From: Wuchereria bancrofti
Taxonomy: Eukaryota; Nematoda; Chromadorea; Rhabditida; Onchocercidae
Reading direction: 5' to 3'
NCBI GenBank assembly: GCA_005281725.1
Contig: SSBO01000007.1
Location: 5,492,667-5,556,666 of the forward strand
Length of the DNA stretch: 64,000 nt
Under the pieces are notes generated by a model that did not search any database, was not told where the DNA came from, and was given only the letters and a program-made list of their open reading frames with translations. Below are positions 51,087 through 61,973 of this stretch, piece after piece; the stretch's first letter is position 1, and every line of letters begins with the position of its first letter. A program made the position numbers and the translations under genes.

Positions 51087-54000
51087 GTAATGTAAAAGTT
51101 CTGTTTTTTAAATTTTGGAAGGAATTGAAAATTTTTACTTGTTAATTAACTCAACAATAATTTGTGGAATGGCAAAATTAGCAACAAAATAAAAATACGT
51201 TATTTGCTGAAATTTTTGAACAATATTGGTTTCCGAGCGCGATAGTTTTCTTGTTTTTCTCAAAGAACTTAATCAGATTGGTTGAAACAAATGGATTTTG
51301 AAGAAATCTTATGTTATATATATCTTTTAAGGCTTGTAATTTAAAACTTCACCCTTTTAAAGTTCTTAATTTAAATATTTCACTTCGGCCTGGACCCATT
51401 TAATCCATATTTCCGTCAGTATTCATATCCTCCTTATAAATTAAAAGGTAAGATAAAGGAATTGTCACATTTTCGAGTGATATTTTGCTTAATTTCTAAA
51501 TCTTTCATTTAACAAAAATTAATATATTAATATGTAGAAATTTTCATGATTATCAGCTGCAAATGCAGTTCAGCCTACTTTTAAACTAGTCACAAAGATC
51601 AGTTCCTAGACCGTCATTAGTAGATCGTTTCCATGACCCCAAATTTTTCCTTTCTCATCCATCCAATCCTCTTGATTTCCTCCTCTTCTTTCCTTCTTTG
51701 CAATACATTCATTGAACTCACCGCTATTTACCAATCGTTTTGCATGAGATCATTTAAACACCGCCATCTCAAGCTACAATAAATCAGTTCACTGATCTCC
51801 ATCTAATGGTCATTATGTCAGTAGTATCGCTGATCAAAAAAGATTGACCGTTGGCAATTTTTATTTTGCATATATGCTACTACGAGCAATGCAATGAAAT
51901 ATGGCAATAAACGATAAAACCTTTTTTTCTTGTTGCTGAGAAGAGGACAGGAAGCCAAGGTCTTCAATTTTTCCAACTTTTTCTTATTGCACTATCACCC
52001 TTCCATCCATATTCTCATCTCCATTATTTACACTATTTCAATAATGTGTGAATGATGCGTCCATGGGACAGCTACCATTAGCTATTTTAATGTGTAAAGT
52101 TTTTCCTTCAGTACTGGGGAATGCATTGTTGTACTTCTGTTTCATTTTAACACTACTCAATTCAAATGGAAAAAGTGGTTTTTAAAATGAAATAAGTAGT
52201 TTCAAATTGTCGAATTACAGGCTACTAGAAGTGAGAACGTGTATTTTATCTACAATAGTTAATTAAGCTTGTTCGTTCATCCGCTTACCATGAGTCCATT
52301 GCAAAAATATTATTTTTCGAGACGGGAAATCATGAGAGACATAGTTAAAGAATTTGTTTCGTTGACGCTTGGGATCACATCTGAAAAGAGGCTTAAATCG
52401 CTTAAGACATCATGATTTATATATTTTTCTTTCAAAATAATTCATAGGAAGCAGTGGAAAACACTAAGAGTTTAAAGAACGTTTCGGGTCTACGAATTCG
52501 CCGTTCAATTCATTTCTTTACTTGTTTATTTTGTTATCTTCCTTCATCATTTCTTGTTAATATCTGTTTATCTATCCAGTAATAACTACTCCTTCAATCT
52601 CCAAACTCACCCTCTTCGCAGTCTTTTTTCCCTGTCTGAAGTCCAAAGCCTATACTTTTGTTCCATCCCTTCGAGTAGTTACTACGGTTTCCGCCTTTCA
52701 AATTCGTTAAAGTAATTAAATTTATCGAAATTACACCAGTTTAACTTCTTTGTAGTTTGATAGGGAATTATTTTCGAGTCTATTGCTTCCGTAGTCACAT
52801 CCATTTTTATCTATTTTGTTTCCTAATATTTTCATTTCTCTGTCATCCTTCTCATCCACTTTTCTTTCAACCTCTATTCGATGATATGTCGAGTAATTTC
52901 ATTCTTTTTTGCTTTGTATGTCCCAACAAAGTCGAGTTTTCTGATAAGACTCAAATGTTTTTAAAACCTAGACAAACAAATAAATGGTGATCGTTTGCTG
53001 ATGCCGCTTACTTGGTAATCTAATCTGTTCTGCTATTCTCGTCAAAAGTTACAACAACGGAAAAGTGTTTTGTTAAAAACAATTTTTGTCAGAAAATTCT
53101 GGGATTTTCTGACATTTTAAAACCAAAGCGACAGCGCAGTAGGAGGGCTGATGATCCATCATCCAACCGCCACTATCATACGAAGAAATTTCTATGACAG
53201 GAACTACAAATATCATCAAATTAATGAGTCGAAACTTTCGGTACACTTTTTGCTGTTCGGGAAAAACTGTTAAAGTTATTCTGATAAGGATAAAATGTAT
53301 GAAATTATAATTAAGGTAAAATCTTCTTACCTTCTTATTTATCACATAAAGCTCTGACTTCAGTTCGCCGTAGGTATAGTCTGGTAGGTTACTGAATTTA
53401 CTCTTCGGTTAATCAACATGCAACGTTACACTTTAAATGAACGAGAATGAGAATAATGTTTAATACAAGCTAAGAAAACCAATGACGGAGGTGGGTTTCT
53501 TCGATTGAACCACTCACTTTAGAAGTTATGTTTTTAAAACTTTTTCTAAACTTTTCTAGACTAGACAAGTTATTCGTCAGCTAATTATGAAAAGAAGACA
53601 GCATATATAAGTAAATTAACAGTCTGAAAAAGGTGAAAGAGAAGGAATTGAGGATTTAATTATATTGTCCAGGTTATAGGATTAGAGTTAGTTTTATCGG
53701 ATTTTTTTTAGTTTTGTCAGACAAGATTCTAACCTCTGGATTTTTTTTTTTTTTTGATACGACTGGGAATTTGTCGTTACTAAGACCTGAAAAAAGATTG
53801 CTTAATGTGCATTTGGAATGTGTAGGCAAAAGAATTGGGATAATTGTTTGTTGTCTCTAAGGGAACTCAGAACAAGAAATTTTAAGGTGACTGGCGTGAC
53901 CCTGACGGCATTTGAAATGAAGGGCTAATTCCTGTCCTATTGTCGATTCCCATTCTGTGTGACTATCCTAATTTGTTTATTTTCTTATAAGGTTAAAAAT

Positions 54001-55114
54001 TCTCATCTAACTAAATAGTAATCCGTTTTAGTCAGCTTTACCCATATGAAACGTTCATACCCACTGACACTTAATCCTATTCCGTTCTTTTTCCTCTTTT
54101 TATTCCACTGCCTTTAACCAATAATCTATAAAGATCTATGGAAGTACATTGTTTTGTTTCTAATGCAACTCATTAGCTTATTTTTATGCTCGTAATTTGA
54201 ATTCTGATTAATTTCTAGGTCAACGATTCTTCATGTTTTTGAAACCATAATTTAAATTTATCTATCTTTCTGTTCTTTTTTTCAAATTTTTCAAATAAGC
54301 CACATAAAGAAACAAATAATTTATTTAATTAATTGATCTTTCATAGAGATATTGCAAAATACAAGAAGTCAATAACACAGATGCACTGTTGCATTTATCA
54401 ACATTCTACACCGAAACATAAGGTTCAATGTAACCATGTTTAAAAGCACAGTGAAAGAGTAGGTTTGAAAATAGTTTAGTCTAAATTTGAGAGGTGCTGG
54501 AAGGAGCACTCACATGTGAAAGGCGACATAATATCCTTAGCATTATCCGAAAAGGTATCTCTAACTTACTTTTTTTTCTCTCTCTTTAATACTTTTCTTT
54601 TCTGAAAGTTAATCGATTTCAGTACTTTTTTCATTTATGCTTAGGAACAGTGTAAAATTAGCTTTATTCAGCCGTTCATTGCATTAACTACCTATTCATC
54701 GTTCTACATTTTCCCTTGTCAAATTAGTGAATTGTTGATAGTTGCATGATTTACAGTTATGTTTTTTTTTTTTTCTTTTTTATATCTTTTATAGAAATTG
54801 AACTTTAGGACTGAAATCAGCATCTGAAGATAATGAAGCGGTAACATCAAATAAGTCATCATTTCATCAAACCGAGATAACTACTTGCTTCTTATATATT
54901 TTTTTCTTATGAATGCTTACAAAAGTTGTATGAGTCACCACACTTTTTCGGAATCTTGAAGGAATTACATACGGTCATAAATAGCCTATGTTTCATAGCA
55001 AGCGATAAATAATAATTACATAATACATTAGTTAACAAGTAAGATTTGATGAAACACTGTAAACAGTAAAAAATTGAATTGCTTTCACGGCATTTATCTT
55101 GCAATGAAATTTAA
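51087..55114. other. Mostly unassigned stretch
   Basis: A pyrimidine-rich, somewhat less AT-rich region with isolated coding-like open pieces (52448-52520 and 53093-53197, plus strand). The latter follows a TTTTTGTCAG acceptor and encodes a basic tail (KPKRQRSRRADDPSSNRHYH) ending in a stop, so it may be a terminal exon of the unassigned gene. The remainder, from 53.2 to 55.1 kb, shows nothing I can support. Confidence 0.35.
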
Positions 55115-57485
55115 ATGATCGCTAACACTGATAATCTGATACCATTAAGACCAACCCCTAGTCATTTACTACTAAATTTGTTGACTGCTATGGAAGTTTG
55201 TCTGGAAACGAATCAAGTAAAATTCAAAAAGAAATCCAGTTTCATTTTGTTTGGAGAAGAAATGAATGTGTTTGGTAAAAATTCTGAAACTCAACTAAAA
55301 TCTTATCATCAGAATTTTACGGATAACTGATCTTTTTTTAAAAAAAAGAAAAGAAAAAGAAAAAAATCATCTACCAAATTAATCATAATTATTTTAAAAT
55401 AGAAAAATTGCAACTTGCTTGAAACAGTTTACTTCAGACGTTGTGGATAGCATGCAGAGCGATTGTTTTTGGTGGTGTTATTATCCTTTTTGGCATTTTA
55501 ATGACTATTCTTGGTTACTTTGATGTTTATTTGTCTCAGGTTTGTACTTTTTTACCTGCTTTTAGTACATTCTAGTATTTATACAAATTTATGTCGTTTG
55601 TTATTTTATGCAAGTTTTAATATCAGTTTCATAAGTATTTTAATAATTTAGTAATCCTTTTTGGTTATTTCAAAATGTTTTATAAGAATTACTCCTACAA
55701 TTAATTTTTTTTAAATTTAAATGAAACTTTGCAGGAAATCGTACACAGTGGAAATGATGGTGCCGATAAACTGTCCACCAACTGGACCAAGCGATATTTG
55801 TTTAAAAGTTTGCAGTATTTCGGACCAGTTGCAATGGGAATTGGTTCATTTATCCTTATCGTAGCCTGTGTTATTACTCTTGAAAGCAGGGATAAGAACA
55901 CGCAGGTTATCCTTTCTCTGCTGAAGTCCGTAACGAAAGTTAAATCCATCCATTAATGATGCACATGTTATTTTTTTTTTTTTTTTTGAGTAAAGAGCTC
56001 AGTTTTTCGATGATTATTGCAGGTGCTTCATAACATAGAAGTTAATCCGTGTAAGAAAACATCTTTGTTGCAAAGAGATGTGATACAGGAACATTTACCA
56101 ATGACCGACCAAGAGATACGTGAGTGGACACCGTTATACAAAGCTGTCCCATTATCAAGACGTGATTTCACTCCAAGTAAGTTTCTTTTAACTCTTTTTT
56201 GCGAAGAAATAACGGTGTTACTTACTTCATAAAACCATCACAACACCACAGATATACAGAAGTACTTGTTCAATATTTGTTCATAAAAGTGTTCAGTTTT
56301 ATCGCTAATTTTAATAAATAATTACTTTTTTCTCAATCAGCTATTCATCCACTGGTTTATTTTTTCTTTCTTTATTTGTTTGCTTATTCATTTACTTATT
56401 GATTTATTTATTAACATTATCCTTTGCAATATTGTTATTTTCAGTAATAGATAAACAACGGAAATATCGTTCCACACCATGTATACCTCAAATGCTTCTC
56501 GATGATGTTGATAATAGGTTAAATTTTTTTTTTTTTTGAATACTGATGAGATAACTTTGTGGTTAGTGAGAACACATTGAATTCTATCCAATATCAACAT
56601 TATTATGGGGGGCAAAGGTGAAATTATTTCAAAACTATATGTCGAAAATTTTTTTCATAATCTTCTGAAATCATGTCAAATTCTGATTCAAAATTCAAAT
56701 TTTAGTACAATTTTATAAGTTTTTTTTATATAGTATGGCTTTGCTTAGACCAGCTAAAAATACTAAGAAATTGCTAGGAATTTGGTAATCTTGAAGTAAT
56801 CCTGGACAATATTACTATTATTTCTGTAAGCTTAATTACAGGAAATTGTATGGGCGTTACCTTGACAGTTATTACTGTGGTATCTTTGACATCGAAAATG
56901 ATTTCGTATTTGACATGCACGATCACAGTCGCGCTTGTACGTCCACAAGTAAACACTGCGATCATGCCTCCCATTGGTATGCTTTTCATAAAAGCAACTT
57001 TGATTTGTTTGACTTATATGAGAATGCATGACTTTAACTATTGACTACGACTTACCCTTAATTTTCTCAGTATTCTACCTTATCAGACTTTTTGAGCTTA
57101 AACATTATATGTACAATAGGGCATTGAAGTAATTTGCAGGCAGGATGTGACTGTTGAAATGCATAGTCCGCCTTCGATGTTGCTGTCAAGTACACCACAA
57201 AAAAATCAGTCTGCGCTTGCTGTATGCTGCAGTACCTCCAGGAGAACTAACGATCTCGCTTATATTGAACACAATAGTAGTAATATTGTTGTTACTATTG
57301 ACCCTTCAGCAACTGATGATACCGCTGTCGATGTCAGGCCATCCGCTCAGGATAGCGGTAGAATTCCGGACGGATTCGAGAAGCATGCTCCACTCGCATC
57401 ATTAGATATTGAATTTGGAACCTCGAGCAGCTCCTCCTCATCCAATATGAAAGCTCTGAATGTGGATAGCTCCTTTACTATATGA
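55115..57485 (+). CDS. TMEM200-family (DUF2371-like) two-pass membrane protein
   Basis: Seven exons join in phase: 55115-55216, 55438-55539, 55735-55905, 56023-56176, 56445-56517, 56842-56976 and 57140-57485, giving 360 aa. TM1 is in exon 2 (residues about 37-62, IVFGGVIILFGILMTILGYF). TM2 is in exon 3 (about 92-116) and reads QYFGPVAMGIGSFILIVACV, then TLESRDKNTQ. The GPxxMGIGxFIxIxA...ExRDxxT pattern is the TMEM200 signature. Family function is poorly known. The N-terminus (about 34 aa) and the long C-terminal half lack domains. The last exon is Ser/Thr-rich and ends in a serine run and FTI. Exon 6 is open in all three plus frames and partly on the minus strand, so its reading rests on splice phase alone (two-base overhang on both sides). 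AATAAA lies at 57687-57692. The gene converges on the minus-strand genes to its right. Confidence 0.8.
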
Positions 57486-58412
57486 CATCATCCACTCAAT
57501 ATTTCGTCTACGGGTTGGGTCTTTTTGCTATGTTGCCTTGTCATCTTGTGAGGACAGTAGACTTCATCAAATATTTGCAGGAAATGTATGAAAAATCTAT
57601 TTGTTGTGGCAGATGTGTTGATCAAATACTGAAAGCAATCAAATGAATTTTTTGGTTTTATAAGAAATTTTGATTTATTTTATAAAAATAAATAACGTCA
57701 AGAAATACATTCCTGACGCTAAACAGTGCACTGCGAGAACTTTATCTGTACTCTGTACTTTCATAAATAGTAAGAGATAAAAACAAAGTATTTTGTTTAA
57801 TTTTTTAGTCGAAATTAGGAACATAGTTTAGTTAATACATTCATAGAAGAAATTGAAATTCCCTATTATAGATGACAGATTTTTTCATGTTATTTTGAAA
57901 TATAGTAATATTGTATCAGTGGTATAATTATTGGAGCGCCTATTAAAATCGATGCAATAAAATGGTAACTTCCCTAATTTTAAAATTGTGTTATAGCTTT
58001 TTCAAATCATTAGAATTGTTTGTATAAAAGGATTATTAAGGCAAATTTGAAGTGGATAGCAATTTTTCATTTAAAAGAATTGCGAATTTTTCAAATATAG
58101 CATAATTATAACGAATTGCAAGGCACATTCTCCTAAACAAGGGATATTTTATTAAATAATTGTGGCACATTTGAAATTTTCTTTAAGCCTATTATACAAA
58201 CAATTTCTATGGTTTATTAATAAATATCTCTTGCAGAAATTTTTTGTAAATTCGGATGAAATTAATACTGTCAGTTGTTGTCAAAGGAGATACTATCTTG
58301 AAACAGATAATAATATATTTTAATCGTTAAGCGTTACTGTTAATATAATCTATATCCAGCATCCAGAACTTAATTCCTAAGTCATATTTTTATTCTGTTA
58401 AATTCAATGATT
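57486..58412. other. Convergent 3' flank
   Basis: Holds the TMEM200-like gene 3' UTR with AATAAA at 57687-57692. I see no other coding signal. Confidence 0.5.
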
Positions 58413-58592
58413 TCATTGTGGTATTATAGCTTGTTTTACTTCTGAGTAGTCCAGTGAGCCATTTTGTTTAAATATAGATCCAACACGAGCATTTAATCGA
58501 TCAATCTTCTGCAAATTGAAAACATTTGTAGGAAATGCAAGAAAAAGTTTGACATGTTCTGTTGCTGACATATCAATATGAATTGATGCCAT
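58413..58592 (-). CDS. Small intronless ORF, 59 aa, unknown function
   Basis: An uninterrupted ATG-to-TGA frame of 59 codons on the minus strand, beginning MASIHIDMSATEHVKLFLAF and ending SLDYSEVKQAIIPQ. Residue composition is balanced and unlike the Phe/Ile/Lys/Asn-rich chance frames that dominate this AT-rich DNA. No signal peptide or membrane segment is evident, and the C-terminal half looks helical. A TTTGCAG inside the frame (about 58510) could alternatively be a splice acceptor, making 58509-58413 the last exon of a longer gene. It lies about 540 bases downstream of the FKBP stop on the same strand, so co-transcription in an operon is possible but not shown. I do not recognise the family. 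Confidence 0.5.
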   Translation of the reverse strand: MASIHIDMSATEHVKLFLAFPTNVFNLQKIDRLNARVGSIFKQNGSLDYSEVKQAIIPQ

Positions 58593-59129
58593 TGTTGTCT
58601 TTTATGATTCCTTTGCTATTGTTTTGATACGATTGTTGGTTGTTGAATTGATTTTTAATGTGCTCATTGCAGTTTGAATAAATGAGAATACTGCTAAACG
58701 TTGACACTGATGAATCACTGCTAATATTGATAAGAGGGAGAGAAGACAATTAAGTTATAAGACCTTGCAGTTTTCTATATTTCCGGGAAAATTCTGTTGA
58801 AAACGCAATTATTTCTTACATAAATATTCAACAAGTTTTCAAAACTAATTTTAAAACAAATGAAATTCAAGTGAAATCAAATATCACTTCAGTTATTTCA
58901 TATAAATTTTGTTTGCTTATAACTTCAATTCTTAAAAAATGTAATTTAAAGAGTTGAATAATGTCTATAAATGGTAAATATTGAGTAATGTTAAAACATG
59001 ATAGGGCATAAGTGTATTTCAGAATCTTCAACACAGTCGAAAGATCATGTCACTTTCTGATATCATCTGATTTACAAAATCTATTCATATCATGGCAGTA
59101 AATCACTTATTTGTTTGATGAACCAAATT

Positions 59130-61973
59130 CTAAAGCTCATCCTTAGCAAATATTGGTAGAACGGCTGGTTCTCCTTGCAGTATTTCGTCAGCTCGGTCAA
59201 TTTCCTGCAATAAAAATTAAAGAAATACTTACAATCGATCGTTTCAACTTATCAATTTACAGGGATAATGAAGACTTTGATTTGTTTAAGATAACTATGA
59301 AATAATATTAAGAATAACGTACCGAGACAGAAACAATGCCATCATTATTAAAATCTAGAATCCAAGCAATCGATGGATCACGTTTCCGACCTTCTAGCTT
59401 TTTATCATTCGCTACTGCAGCCATTACCGCCATATCTCGTCCCATTACCCGGCGAAATTCCATCGAATCTATCCGTCCGTTTCTATCGACATCGAAATAT
59501 CTGCAAAAAATTTTCCGTTTTTTTTTTCTTTTTGTGAGTTTAGTTTTTGTGATCAATATTATTCGATATTGATGCGTTTCTTTAGTGCAGCTGCATGCAA
59601 TGGATAGCAGTTGGCTGAAATAGCTAACACTTGGATTGTTTAAAGTTTTGTTCAGGGATGAATTTTAAACATCTAAAGCAACTACCTCATATAATATCTG
59701 GCGGCATTCATGTAATCAATATTTTCATTTCTCCATGTTTTGCCAAAATTTTTCTTCAGGTTTTCTTGAAATTTAACCAACTAAAACATTATTTTGAAAA
59801 ACGTGGTTCAAAAATAAAATTTCTGGAAATAGAACTGATTATTTCCGGTTCTATTCATTTCGACAAGAACTTTTAACCATACAACAAGGCAGTTCTTTAA
59901 TCAACGCAAATGCAATTATGAAAAAGTTCGGTGGAAAAATCATCAATTTCATAAATACTGATTTTTTGTGAAGTAATGAACTGATAATAGATGAAGTAGA
60001 AATGATAATTTTTGACATTGATTTGCAATAATAATTTAGTTAAAACCTCATTTTCAGTAAGTATTGTATCGTTGTTAATATCTAGAAAGTTGAATTGCAA
60101 ATCGAGTGACCACGGCTCAACAGTAAGCATTTCAATGTTAAAAATAAGCCAGTGCTCATCGTTGGGAATATTTTTCCATACTGAAAAATTAATTCTAAAT
60201 ATGAGTGGGAACAGAATATTCGTTTGTTGTTAAATACTGGAATGGCCAAGAATATATTTTAATACTTTACATCTTCCGCCGATTCAGTCATACTTCTTTT
60301 GTGCAACTAATGAAAGTTGTTTAATCAGATAATTTCCAGCTGATGAAATTTAAAAACTTTTTGACAAAATGAAACACAGCAGAGTGGTAGGATTTTTTCA
60401 AAGACTGACAATTTGCGAATAATTGCGCACGTAATGAATAGAATATTACGCAGGGATGACTAAGTAAGTATTGAAATATTCATTGTTAAAGTGAATACAT
60501 CACTTATCACCTCATACAATATTTGTTTGCATGCAATAGAAATAGCGTTTGAACGCTTATTTGTCCTATAAATTGATAAAATGATAGAGCAAAGCCTTTA
60601 CCAACGCGGGTAAGCGGCGGGAGTAACTATAACGCTTAGGGTAGCCAAATACTTCCTCATCTAATTCATGATGCACTTGAAGGGATTAACGAGATTCCCG
60701 CGGTCTCTATCTAGTACTTGGTGAAACCACAGCCAGGAAACGGGCATGGCAAACATAACGGAGAAAAAAGACCTTGTTGAGCTCAATAAAGAGTTATCTC
60801 GGCAAGAAATTCATATATTCAGTTGAATGAATTTAACAAGCACAGATTAAGACAATGAAAGTGAATAAATTCACTAAATTCAAAATCAACTATCCTACTA
60901 ATATCCATCAATAATTAAGCTTACCTTTGCTTTTCTTTTTCCTGCTTAACCGATATGGAACATGAATTTTCCTTAATTCAGTGTCGCACATCCCACGCAT
61001 ACCTTTGTCTAATCCAGGTATTATCATGCCTACGCCAAGTTGTATTCGAATCGGTTCACGTCCATATGACTGATCACATTTTTTATTAGCTTCAGTGAAT
61101 GCTTTATAGTGAAATGTTATGAAATCTTTACGTTTCGCAGCACGTGGACAGTTCACTGGTCGCCATGTTTTTTCGACCTGAAATTTATGATAAATTCATC
61201 TAGATAAGCAAATTTATAACTTTTAAATATATAGATTAAATATAAACAGAATAGGCGAAAATAGAAGGACTATGCTTTTTTTTGTCATTCTTCTGATAAT
61301 CGACGAATCCACTGATACATAAAACAAAGGGTTTTCAACAAGAATTTCTTAATGAGAGGGTGGCATCAACAGAAAAGCAATAATATGAAATGTGAACAAT
61401 GCGTTAATTTCATATTCGGGCATCCGAATATGCATTTTTCATCTGAAAAAGATTGATCAACTTTGACCTTGATATCAAGTGGGCCACCATTCGCCATTTC
61501 CTCAAGCTGTCTTATTTGCGCTGCGGTCATCGGTTGGCCTTCACCACGTATTTCAATTACTGGTATACTGTCTTCAAGTTTTCGTTTCTTTCCGACGTCA
61601 TACACAATCGGTGTTTCCGTCTCAACAACATCTGAACATAGACCTGAAATTTTAGCATTTTAAAAGAATAAAAGACGAAATAATAAATCCTTTTCCGAGG
61701 ATGTCTTCGGTTTCTACAACAAGAGTGATTTGCCATAATTAATACGGCATGATTAAACTATCTTTACATTCATCAAAAAGCTCAATAATCTCACTTTGAG
61801 TTCATCTCTTCCATTTTCCCTATTTCTTCCAACCTATAATGGATTTCTTCACTATATTCAGGTTTACAAGAAACGGAATTTTTTTTTGCATCATAAATTG
61901 CGGTGAAAATTGGTTTACCTGGTAAAAATATGAAGGTTATGAGGAAGGCTTGGACAAGTAGAGTCTGGAACAT
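59130..61973 (-). CDS. ER-resident FKBP-type peptidyl-prolyl isomerase with EF-hands and KDEL
   Basis: This is a lumenal ER foldase related to vertebrate FKBP7/FKBP14. Seven exons join in phase: 61973-61919, 61643-61468, 61177-60925, 60180-60047, 59780-59686, 59500-59323 and 59204-59130, giving 321 aa. Residues 1-18 (MFQTLLVQAFLITFIFLP) form a signal peptide. A charged segment precedes the FKBP domain at about 78-205, which has FHYKAF, IQLGVGMIIPGLDKGMRGMC and HWLIFNIEML. EF-hand-like loops follow: DINNDTILTENE, the canonical DVDRNGRIDSME, and DFNNDGIVSVEI, which lacks the usual acidic residue at position 12. The protein ends FAKDEL. Against FKBP12, the pocket residues Phe36, Phe46, Trp59 and Tyr82 appear replaced by Cys, Ile, Leu and a non-Tyr residue, while Tyr26, Asp37, Ile56 and Phe99 remain. 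Isomerase activity may therefore be weak. The 744-base intron 60181-60924 contains the 28S-like fragment. Confidence 0.93.
60592..60800 (+). pseudogene. Diverged fragment of eukaryotic 28S rRNA gene within an intron
   Basis: About 200 bases align by eye, in order, with the highly conserved core of eukaryotic large-subunit rRNA that spans the R1/R2 retroelement insertion region. Landmarks in the window, in order, are CGCGGGTAAGCGGCGGGAGT, GGTAGCCAAAT, CTCATCTAATT, GGGATTAACGAGATTCCC, GAAACCACAGCC, ACGGGCATGGCAAA and GACCTTGTTGAGCT. Between them are many substitutions and small indels. For example, the usual CTCTCTTAAGG before TAGCC is altered and shortened. The pattern is eukaryotic (GGGAGTAACTAT, AGCCAAAT, GATTAACGAGATTCCC), not bacterial 23S. 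It lies antisense to the FKBP transcript, wholly inside its third intron. It is too short and too diverged to be functional rRNA. The flanks show no recognisable retroelement. Confidence 0.85.

Noticed and set aside
53073..53345. 90-codon minus-strand frame
   Set aside because: No recognisable domain. The plus strand of the same segment gives a better splice acceptor and a basic, coding-like tail.
56774..57029. Minus-strand frames opposite the TMEM200-like exon
   Set aside because: They overlap a phase-consistent plus-strand exon and lack their own start and splice context.
60592..60800. Bacterial endosymbiont (for example Wolbachia) 23S origin for the rRNA-like fragment
   Set aside because: Blocks such as GATTAACGAGATTCCC and TAGCCAAAT are the eukaryotic LSU form; the bacterial equivalents differ.
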